This document shows positions 18,480 to 26,217 of a DNA stretch of 64,000 nt, piece by piece. The notes beneath the pieces were generated by a model. That model was given only the letters and a program-made list of their open reading frames with translations. It made no database searches and was not told where the DNA came from. Position 1 is the first letter of the stretch; each line of letters opens with the position of its first letter. The stretch is from DASSUW01 sp963806395. Its GTDB lineage: Bacteria > Actinomycetota > Thermoleophilia > Solirubrobacterales > Solirubrobacteraceae. A program made the position numbers and the translations under genes. The stretch lies in the NCBI GenBank assembly GCA_963806395.1, contig CAWDYI010000022.1, positions 1 to 64,000 on the forward strand, given 5' to 3'.

Positions 18480-21400
18480 GTGGCGACGTCCGAGGCCGAC
18501 GTCGCGGCCCAGCTGATCGAGCGCCTGCTCGCCGAGCCGGACTTCCGCGTTCGCTTCCGGCGCGACCCGGCGACCGCGTGCCGGGAGGCAGGGCTGGAGC
18601 AGCTCGCAGAGGAGATGGCGCTCGGCGCGGGCAAGGCGATGATGACGCTCGACGTCCGCGAGTCCAAGTCGAGCCTCGCCGGCGTGATGATGGCCGCCGC
18701 GATGGAGGGCGTGGGCCTCTATCGAGTTCTCCGAGAACGTCCTCCCGCATCTCGAGGACATCCCGGCCGAGGTCGGCGACGTGCTGAGCCGCGTGCAGCT
18801 CCCGGCCGTCGGCGGTGCGCTTGCAGGGTCGCCGCCGAGGAGCGACCCGGTCGCGGTTGCGGAGCCGGCGGTGGCGGCGCCGCCGGAGGCCGCGCGCGGA
18901 GCGGCGGCGGCGGCCCCGCCGGAGGCCGCCGCCCGAGGCCCCGCCGGAGCCGAAGAAGCCGCCGGAGGCAGCACCGCCGGAGGCGCCACCACCGAAGGCG
19001 CCGCCGCCGGACGCCGAGCCGCCGTCCCAGGCGGGCGCGAAGACGACCGACGCTCCCGAGCCCGACGCGCCGCCGCCGCCCGTGGCCGCCGGACCCGTGG
19101 ATCCATCCCAGTTCGGTGCGGAGGGCAAGGGCGGCCCGCCGAGCGCGGAGGCGCAGGCGCTGCTGAAGAACGACAACGTCGTGTTCGACGAGGTCGGCGT
19201 CGCCGATCTGCAGGAGGGGCGGATCGATCCGCGGATCGTGGCGGTGCTGACCAAGCTCAGCCAGGACCACAAGATCACCGTCTCGTGTATGTGCTCGGAC
19301 CACTCGAAGTTCACGAGCGGCGGATCGGTGTCCAACCATCACTTCGGCCGCGGCCTCGACATCGCGGCGATCGACGGCGTCCCGGTCAACGCGTCCAACT
19401 TCGACGCACGCGAGATCGCGATGGCCCTCCAGGATCTCGATCCCTCGATCCGGCCGTCGGAGATCGGGACGCCGTGGGCGATCGCCGGGCCGGGCTACTT
19501 CACCGACGCCGGCCACCAGGATCACCTGCACGTGGGCTTCGACCAGCCCGTCACCCCGGACTTCCGGCCGCCCGCCGATCTGGCCGCCGGCGCACAGCCG
19601 CCAGGCGCGCCCGCCGGGACGGCGCCGCCCGAGCGCCGGCCGGGCGACTCGCTGACGTTCGCAGCGGTGAAGCCGAAGGCCGTGGCGGCAGGCGCCGGCA
19701 AGGCCGCCGACACGCTGGGCTTCATCCGCGCGGTCGAGCAACAGCAGCAGCCGGCAGCCGGGGCACCCGTCGACGTCGCCGACGTCGGGGAGTACCCGGG
19801 CGATGACGCGCCGCCGGAGCAGATCGCCGCCTGGATGGCGAGCGAGGCCAAGAAGCGCGGACTGCCACGGCGAACTGCCCGTGATGGCCTCGCTCGTCGA
19901 GTCCGGCATGAAGAACCTCAACCACGGCGACGCCGACTCGGTCGGCTACTTCCAGATGCGCCTCTCGTTCTGGAACAACGGCCCCTACGCCGGCTACCCC
20001 GACGACCCCAACAAGCAGATCGACTGGTTCCTCGACCAGGCCGAAGCGATCAAAGAGCAACGCGTCTCCCGCGGCCAATCAATCGACGACCCCAACCAAT
20101 TCGGCGAATGGATCGCCGACGTCGAACGCCCCGCCGAGCAATTCCGCGGCCGCTACCAACTCAAACTCGACCAAGCCCAAGCCCTCCTCAAAGACGCACC
20201 CCAGCAACCAGCCGCCGGGGCACCAGCACCCGTCGAGCCCGTCGCGCCGGCGCCGGTCGTCGACACCGGGCCGATCGATCCCGCCCAGTTCGGCGCCGAG
20301 GGCAAGGGTGGCCCGCCGAGCGCGGAGACGCAGGCGCTGCTGAAGAACAAGAACGTCGTGTTCGACGAGGTCGGCGTCGCCGACCTCAAGGAGGGCCGGA
20401 TCGATCCGCGGATCGTGGCGGTGCTGACCAAGCTCAGCCAGGACCACAAGATCACCGTCTCGTGCATGTGCTCGGACCACTCGAAGTTCACGAGCGGCGG
20501 ATCGGTGTCCAACCACCACTTCGGCCGCGGCCTCGACATCGCGGCGATCGACGGCGTCCCGGTCAACGCGTCCAACTTCGACGCGCGCGAGATCGCGATG
20601 GCCTTCCAGGACTTCGATCCCTCGATCCGGCCGAACGAGATCGGCACCCCATGGGCGATCGCCGGGCCGGGCTACTTCACCGACGCCGGCCACCAGGACC
20701 ACCTCCACGTCGGCTTCAAGGAGGAGATCTCGCCGGACTTCAGGCCGCCCGGCGACCTTGCCGCCCCGGGGCAGGCCGAGGCTGCGGCACCGGCGAAGCG
20801 CCGGCCCGGCGACTCGCTGACGTTCGCGGCGGTGAAGCCGAAGGCCGTCGCAGCGGGCGCCGGCAAGGCAGCCGACACGCTGAGCTTCATCCAGGCGGTC
20901 GAGCCGCAGCCTGTGGCTGCCGGCGCACCGATCGTGACCGAGTACCCGGGTGACGATGCGCCGCCGGAGCAGATCGCCGCCTGGATGGCCGGCGAGGCCA
21001 AGAAGCGCGGACTGCCAGGCGAACTGCCCGTGATGGCCTCGCTCGTCGAGTCCGGCATGAAGAACCTCAACCACGGCGACGCCGACTCGGTCGGCTACTT
21101 CCAGATGCGCCTCTCGTTCTGGAACAACGGCCCCTACGCCGGCTACCCCGACGACCCCAACAAGCAGATCGACTGGTTCCTCGACCAGGCCGAAGCGATC
21201 AAAGAGCAACGCGTCTCCCGCGGCCAATCAATCGACGACCCCAACCAATTCGGCGAATGGATCGCCGACGTCGAACGCCCCGCCGAGCAATTCCGCGGCC
21301 GCTACCAACTCAAACTCGACCGAAGCCCAAGCCCTCCTCAAAGACGCACCCCAGCAACCAGCCGGCGAAACACCGATCGACGCCGCCGGCCCAACCGGCG

Positions 21401-22458
21401 GCGGGGCCGCCGGCGCGCCCGCGCTCGCCGCGCTCGCGGAGGCCAAGAAGTATCTGGGCACGCCGTACCAGTGGGGCGGCTCGACGCCGGAGACGAACTT
21501 CGACTGCTCCGGGCTCGTGCAGTGGTCGTACGCGCAGGCCGGGATCCAGATCCCGCGCGTGACCGACCAGCAGATCCTGGCCGACAACGGGACCGAGGTG
21601 AAGCGCGACGAGCTGCTGCCCGGCGACCTCGTGTTCTTCCGCGACGCGAGCGGCTACGTGCATCACGTCGGGATGTCGCTCGGCGGCGACAAGTTCATCC
21701 ACGCGCCGAGCACCGGCGACGTCGTGAAGATCTCCAGTCTCGACGAGGCCTACTACGCGGAGCAGTTCACCGGCGGCCGGCGCTTCGCCGAGGCGGCGGC
21801 AGGCGCGCCCGCCGACCCGACCGACGTGGCGAAGGCGCAGGCGAAGGTCGCACTCGACGCCGCCGAGGTCCGCCGGCAGGACTCGATGCTGTTCGTCGCC
21901 GTGAAGGCCCAGGAGGCCGCGAAGCACCGCGCCACGGTGCAGTTCATGAAGGCGATCGATCCGTCGCAGGTCAAGGCCGCGGCGCCGCCCGAGCTGGCAG
22001 CCGACGCGCCCGTCGGGCCCGCGCCCAACCTCACCGGCGTCCCCGCCGACTACCCGGGCGACGACGCGTCGCAGGCCGCGCTGGCGAAATGGCTCGCCAA
22101 GCAGGCAGACAAGGCCGGGCTACCGCCCGAGCTCCCCGTGATGGCGGCGCTCGTCGAGTCCGGCGTGAAGAACCTCAACCACGGCGACGCCGATTCGGTC
22201 GGCTTCTTCCAGATGCGTCTCTCGTTCTGGAACAACGGCCCCTACGCCGGCTACCCGCAGCGCCCCGACCTCCAGGCGAAGTGGTTCATCGACACCGCGC
22301 TCGCGGTCAAGAAGCAGCGCATCGCCGCCGGGGACGTCAACTTCGGGAAGGACCCCGCCAAGTGGGGCGAGTGGATCGCCGACGTCGAGCGCCCCGCGGA
22401 GCAATACCGCGGCCGCTACCAGCTGCGACTCGCCGAGGCGCGGACGCTGCTCCGCTGA
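18480..22458 (+). CDS. Giant multi-domain peptidoglycan hydrolase (2x LAS peptidase, 3x transglycosylase-like, NlpC/P60), frameshifted
   Basis: Joined across breaks at about 18720, 18930, 19867 and 21322, this gene gives about 1,320 residues. Order: an N-terminal leader-like helical domain (FRRDPATACREAGLEQLAEE) ending near VGGALAG; a Pro-rich linker; LAS metallopeptidase 1 (SNHHFGRGLD, DHLHVGF); transglycosylase 1 (ASLVESGM, SVGYFQM); LAS 2; transglycosylase 2; NlpC/P60 (NFDCSGLVQWSYAQAG with Cys, then His in YVHHVGMSLGG); and transglycosylase 3 (AALVESGVKN). The LAS motifs fit SxHxxGxAxD and HxH zinc sites. It would cut both peptides and glycans of peptidoglycan. No signal peptide is seen, so export through the CIS, or lysis from inside, is likely. 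It ends 3 bases from the convergent small protein. Confidence 0.75.
19103..20217 (+). repeat. Hydrolase module copy A (LAS peptidase plus transglycosylase)
   Basis: This segment encodes the first LAS-transglycosylase module. It is nearly identical to copy B (20280-21361) with an offset of 1,149-1,177 bases. The last 330 bases appear identical base for base. One extra C in GCCACGGCG near 19867, where copy B reads GCCAGGCG, breaks the frame here. Confidence 0.9.
20280..21361 (+). repeat. Hydrolase module copy B (LAS peptidase plus transglycosylase)
   Basis: This is the second copy of the module, with only scattered changes from copy A in the LAS part. Copy B is intact at the site where copy A is broken, but carries its own extra G at about 21322 (CTCGACCGAAGCC against CTCGACCAAGCC in copy A). 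The 3' ends of both copies use unusually A/T-ending codons (CAA, AAA, TCA) for this genome. Confidence 0.9.
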
Positions 22459-22461
22459 GCG

Positions 22462-22818
22462 TCAGTCCTCGCCGCCGCCGGTCACCGGACCCGGGTCCGG
22501 GTTGGACGGTGCCGGCGTGCTCGGTGTCGGGTTGCTCGGCGCCGGGTTGACCGGCGCGGGCGCGGTGCTCTCCTGCGGGGCGCTCGCGGCCGGCGTCGGC
22601 GTGGGCGTCGGCTTCGGCTTCGGCTTCGGCTTGAGCGCGGGCAGGCCCTCGCTCGTGACGCTCGCCGAGATCGCCGCCGACGGGACGTCGATCGACTGTG
22701 CGGACTCGCCGGTGCCGGCGGTCGCCTTGCCGCCGCCCGCGACCTTCCCGATGCCGAATGCCACCGCGAAGGCGGCGACCACGGCGCCCGCGGTGATGAC
22801 GATGTTGCGGGATTGCAT
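22462..22818 (-). CDS. Small membrane-anchored Pro-rich protein
   Basis: This 118-residue protein has an N-terminal membrane anchor (NIVITAGAVVAAFAVAFGIG, residues 5-24), a short ordered part and a C-terminal Lys-Pro then Ser/Thr/Pro-rich tail (KPKPKPKPTPTPTPAAS). The topology is probably N-in with the Pro-rich tail outside. It lies 12 bases after the kinase gene on the same strand and forms the last gene of the PAAR-kinase operon. Its function is unknown; the juxtaposition suggests a kinase substrate or envelope partner of the CIS. It converges with the hydrolase, leaving a 3-base gap. Confidence 0.75.
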   Translation of the reverse strand: MQSRNIVITAGAVVAAFAVAFGIGKVAGGGKATAGTGESAQSIDVPSAAISASVTSEGLPALKPKPKPKPTPTPTPAASAPQESTAPAPVNPAPSNPTPSTPAPSNPDPGPVTGGGED

Positions 22819-22830
22819 GTCGCTTGCTCC

Positions 22831-25161
22831 TCAGGACTCGATCTCGTAGCCGGCGGCACGGAGCCCTTCGACAGCTCCGGCCAGTTCCTGCTGGGAATTC
22901 TTGACGGCCTTGCCGGCCTTCGCGTAGCCCGCCTTGTTGCTCTTCGAGGCCGCAGTGGCGGCCTGCCCGTACGCCTTCGCGACACCGCCGAGCGCCGCCA
23001 CCAGGCGCGCGTTCGCTCCGCGGTCGGCCGGGCTCAGATCCTGGCCGGCAAGGCTCCGGGACGCCTTCCGGTACGCCGCCTGCAGGTCGCGCGCGGCGGC
23101 GGCCTGAGCCTTGGGCACCTTCGCCTTGCCGAGCGCGGCCGTGCCCTTGTCGACCGCGGTCGCCAGCGTGCCGAGCACGCCGCCGACGGCCGTCGCGTAG
23201 CTCTCGCTCGGTCCGACGGGGAACGGCTCGCGCCCGACCAGCTCGAGCGTGTTCGCCACCGCCTCGCAGGTCGGTGAGCCCGCCGAGCCGGGTACGCAGG
23301 CGATCGTCGCGACGCCCCGGTCCGTGGGCACGGCGTAGAACGTCACGGGCTCCGCGCCGCCCGCCAGCTCCACGTTGCTGTATCGGTACGCCTCGAGGCC
23401 GGCCGGGCCGAGCTTGACCGCGGTGCGCTCCGGCACCGAGTCGGCGGCCTGGAGCACGCCTGTCGGCAGCAGCGTCGAGTTGTCGGCGTCCTCGTCCACC
23501 GAGCCGAACAGGACCGTCTCGCCGTCCTCCGCTGCGAACGCCTTCGGGTCCGTCAGCTCGAGCCCCGGCACCGGCGGTGCGTCGGCCGCGTTCCACCCCT
23601 CGGGCACCTTCACCTTCATCGCCGCGTTCGACTGCACGGTCGCCGGCTCGCCACCGCCGGAATCGCCGCCCGAGCCGCCGATCAGGAAGCCGGCGACGGC
23701 GGCGACCACGACGCCGGCGACGATCGCCACGGCGACGAACCTGCGGGGCCGCGCCTGCGGCTGCGGCTCCGGGCGGGCGGTGGGCGTGGCGAGCGACTCC
23801 CGGATCGCCTTCGGCATGGCCGTCTCGGGCACCCGCTCGGGCTCTGGCTCTGGCTCCGGCTCCGGCTCGAGCGCACGCTCGGGCTCCGGCGGCGCCGGTG
23901 GAGGCGGCGGCGCGGCCTCCGGTGGCGGTGGGGGCGGAGCGGCCGGGGGCGGTGGTGCCACGGCCTCCGGTGGCGGCGGGTCCGCGACCGGCGGTCGCTG
24001 CGGGGGCGGCGCGACGTAGGTCTCGAAGCCTTCCTCGGCCGGCGCCTGCTCGGCCGGCGGCGCCTCCGGGGGCGGGAGCAGCGCATCGGTCGGCGGCGCC
24101 GGCGCCGGGGCGCCGAACGTCACGAAGCCGGTCTCCCCGTCCTCGACGGGAAGGGCCTGGCTCGGCGGCGGCGTGAACGGCCCCGGCGTGCCCCACTGGA
24201 CCGACTGGTAGTCGTCCGACACCGCCGCGTCGGCCGACGTGCCCTCGAACGGCGCCGGGGTGAGCGGCTTCGGCGTGTCCACTTGCTCGACGCGGTCCAG
24301 CAGCCGCGCCTCGCGCCGCCAGCGCGGGCCGAGCAGGCGGATCACGATCTCCTCGAAGTCGTCCCACGCGTCGGCGGCCGACTGCGTGCGCTGCGTCGGA
24401 TCCTTCACCAGCAGCCGCTCGATCCAGTCCGAGATCCCCTGGTCGACCGACGGCTCGATCGACTTCACCGGAGGGATCGGCTCGTTGACGTGGCGCAGCA
24501 GGATCGCCATCGGCGCGTCGCTGTCGTGGAACGGCACGTTCCCCGTGAACAACTCGAACGCCATGCAGCCGACCGAGTACAGGTCGGTCCACGGCCCGAT
24601 GTCCTGCGCCATCGCCTGCTCCGGCGCCATGTAGGTCGGCGTGCCGACCGTGGTGCCGGTCGCGGTCAGGAACGCGCCCGTCTGCATCCGCGTGGTCGCC
24701 TTCGCGATCCCGAAGTCGGCGATCTTCACGCGGCCGTCCGCGGTCACCATCAGGTTCTCGGGCTTCAGATCGCGGTGGACGATCCCCTGTTGCTCACCGT
24801 GGGCGAGGCCGGCCAGCAGCCCTTCCAGCACGCCGCTCACCTGCGCCAGCGTCATCCTGCCGACGTACGAGCGCAGCGAGCCTCGCTCGACGAACTCCAT
24901 CGCGATGTACGGCGTCCCGTCGTGCTCGAAGTAGTCGTGGACGGTGACGATGTTCGGATGCGAGAGCGAGCCCGCGACGCGCGACTCGCGCAGGAACCGG
25001 TGCGCGAACGACGGGTCGGAAGCATGGAAGGCGCCGAGCTCCTTCAGCGCCACGAACCGGTCGAGGTCGGTTTGCCGCGCCAGGTAGACGACCGCCATTC
25101 CGCCGCGCCCGACATCCCGCAGGATCTCGTAGCGGCCGACCGTCTTGAGGATTTCCGGCAT
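22831..25161 (-). CDS. Transmembrane Ser/Thr protein kinase
   Basis: This 776-residue kinase has an N-terminal catalytic domain (residues 1-270) with the glycine loop GRGGMAVVYLA, catalytic Lys in FVALKEL, HRDLKPENL, DFGIAKA and the APE motif in TYMAPEQ. A Pro/Glu-rich cytoplasmic linker of about 200 residues (PEPEPEPEPE type) follows, then one membrane helix (VAIVAGVVVAAVAGFLIG) and an extracytoplasmic domain of about 280 residues without PASTA repeats. The outer domain ends in a helical region rich in Ala and Lys. An ATGA overlap couples it to the PAAR-like gene. It is a natural writer of phosphothreonine for the FHA reader at 16829. Confidence 0.93.
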   Translation of the reverse strand: MPEILKTVGRYEILRDVGRGGMAVVYLARQTDLDRFVALKELGAFHASDPSFAHRFLRESRVAGSLSHPNIVTVHDYFEHDGTPYIAMEFVERGSLRSYVGRMTLAQVSGVLEGLLAGLAHGEQQGIVHRDLKPENLMVTADGRVKIADFGIAKATTRMQTGAFLTATGTTVGTPTYMAPEQAMAQDIGPWTDLYSVGCMAFELFTGNVPFHDSDAPMAILLRHVNEPIPPVKSIEPSVDQGISDWIERLLVKDPTQRTQSAADAWDDFEEIVIRLLGPRWRREARLLDRVEQVDTPKPLTPAPFEGTSADAAVSDDYQSVQWGTPGPFTPPPSQALPVEDGETGFVTFGAPAPAPPTDALLPPPEAPPAEQAPAEEGFETYVAPPPQRPPVADPPPPEAVAPPPPAAPPPPPPEAAPPPPPAPPEPERALEPEPEPEPEPERVPETAMPKAIRESLATPTARPEPQPQARPRRFVAVAIVAGVVVAAVAGFLIGGSGGDSGGGEPATVQSNAAMKVKVPEGWNAADAPPVPGLELTDPKAFAAEDGETVLFGSVDEDADNSTLLPTGVLQAADSVPERTAVKLGPAGLEAYRYSNVELAGGAEPVTFYAVPTDRGVATIACVPGSAGSPTCEAVANTLELVGREPFPVGPSESYATAVGGVLGTLATAVDKGTAALGKAKVPKAQAAAARDLQAAYRKASRSLAGQDLSPADRGANARLVAALGGVAKAYGQAATAASKSNKAGYAKAGKAVKNSQQELAGAVEGLRAAGYEIES

Positions 25162-25520
25162 CAGCCGTTGGCGTTAACGAGGACCTGACCGGGAAACTTC
25201 ACCGTCGCCCCGTTCGGGACCGGCACCACGCAGTTCGTGGTCATCAGCGACGTGCCCAGCAGCGCGGGCATGCCGCCGATCATGACCTTCGTCGAACCCT
25301 GGATCGCGGGCGCCACGATCGTCAGGCACGGTACGAACGCCGGCGTGGCCGGAGTCGGCAGGTTCGTGCAGCCGGGGAGGATCGGCGTGCCCGGCATGTC
25401 GGTGATCCGCAGGGCCGGCGCGCCCCCGACCAGCACCTGGACCTGCTTCGGTATCGGCTTCGCGATCCCCGTCTGGTGCGGGCAGGTGATGACGGCGTTC
25501 ACGTTGCAGATCGGTGGCAC
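25161..25520 (-). CDS. PAAR-like CIS tip protein (DUF4280 style)
   Basis: This 119-residue Gly/Pro-rich beta protein has the cadence of PAAR-like spike tips: VPPICNVNAVITCPHQTG, VQVLVGGAPALRITDMPG, then STKVMIGGMPALLGTSLMTT. Conserved Cys and His residues could bind the metal at the tip. PAAR proteins sharpen the VgrG trimer and may carry cargo. The start is the GTG at 25520, which has an AAGGAAAG ribosome-binding site 4 bases upstream; an upstream in-frame ATG lacks one. It lies 14 kb from the spike gene and on the other strand, in an operon with the kinase. Confidence 0.8.
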   Translation of the reverse strand: MPPICNVNAVITCPHQTGIAKPIPKQVQVLVGGAPALRITDMPGTPILPGCTNLPTPATPAFVPCLTIVAPAIQGSTKVMIGGMPALLGTSLMTTNCVVPVPNGATVKFPGQVLVNANG

Positions 25521-25591
25521 GGACTTTCCTTGCGACGGGGCTGCGCGTAGTATCGCGACACCCCAGTGGCTCGGCAACCTCGGGCCTGACC
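25521..25591. promoter_or_regulatory. Divergent promoter region, PAAR-kinase operon / NarL-type regulator
   Basis: This 71-base gap must hold both promoters. TAGTAT at 25548-25553 could be a -10 box for the plus strand, and the overlapping GATACT on the minus strand one for the PAAR gene. If so, the two transcripts share a core and probably compete. No clear dyad operator is visible. Confidence 0.4.
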
Positions 25592-26209
25592 GTGAAGCTT
25601 TTCGTCCTCGATCCCCACACGATCTACCGGCGGGGTCTCGCCGCTTGTCTGGAGCTGATGCCGGAGGTCGAGCGTGTGGGGCACGCGGAGTCGGTCGCGG
25701 ACGCGTGGGAGCATCCGGACCTGCGCGATGCCGATCTCGTGATCCTCGACCCCGCGGCGGCGGGCAGCGGTGAGTTCATCGGCGCGGTCGATGCGCGCGT
25801 GATGGTCTGCTCGTCCGACTGCGCCGAGGAGTCGGTCCTGGCAGCGATCCAGGCCGGTGCGGTCGGGTACCTGCGCAAGGACACGCTGACCTCGGAGACG
25901 CTGGGGGCGGCGGTCGCGGCCGCTGCCAACGGGACCGGCGTGATGACGCCTGAGCTGCTCGAGAACCTGCTGCGCGGGCTGTCACCGGAGACGCTCGACC
26001 CGGGCCGGCCGGCCGTCGCGCGGCTGACCGACCGCGAGCAGCAGGTGCTCGCACTGATCGCCGCCGGCCATCCCACGCGCGAGGTCGCGCTGCAGCTGTG
26101 CTATTCCGAGCGGACCGTCAAGAACGTCCTGCACGATGTCGTGACCAAGCTCAACGCTCGTAGCCGCTCACAGGCAGTCGCCTTCGCCGTGCGCGAGGGC
26201 CTCATCTGA
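25592..26209 (+). CDS. NarL/LuxR-type response regulator
   Basis: This 205-residue protein has a receiver domain (residues 1-120) and a LuxR-type helix-turn-helix (about 135-200, LTDREQQVLALIAAGHPTRE, then SERTVKNVLHDVVTKL). The start is the GTG at 25592. The receiver starts KLFVLDPHTIYRRGLAACLE, keeping only one of the usual two acidic residues. The likely acceptor is Asp in DLVILD, and the conserved Lys is present in YLRKDT. No histidine kinase is encoded nearby. Position suggests control of the divergent PAAR-kinase operon and perhaps the CIS operon. Confidence 0.88.
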   Translation: MKLFVLDPHTIYRRGLAACLELMPEVERVGHAESVADAWEHPDLRDADLVILDPAAAGSGEFIGAVDARVMVCSSDCAEESVLAAIQAGAVGYLRKDTLTSETLGAAVAAAANGTGVMTPELLENLLRGLSPETLDPGRPAVARLTDREQQVLALIAAGHPTREVALQLCYSERTVKNVLHDVVTKLNARSRSQAVAFAVREGLI

Positions 26210-26217
26210 GTGTTCGC

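Noticed and set aside
22831..25161. PASTA domains in the kinase
   Set aside because: The outer region of the kinase lacks the VPxVxGxxxxxA pattern; the PASTA repeats are in the 13958 product.
1361..25520. CIS locus as a prophage
   Set aside because: No terminase, portal, capsid, integrase or att repeat is visible; DUF4255 cap, DUF6760 peptide and two gp19 tubes are CIS-type.
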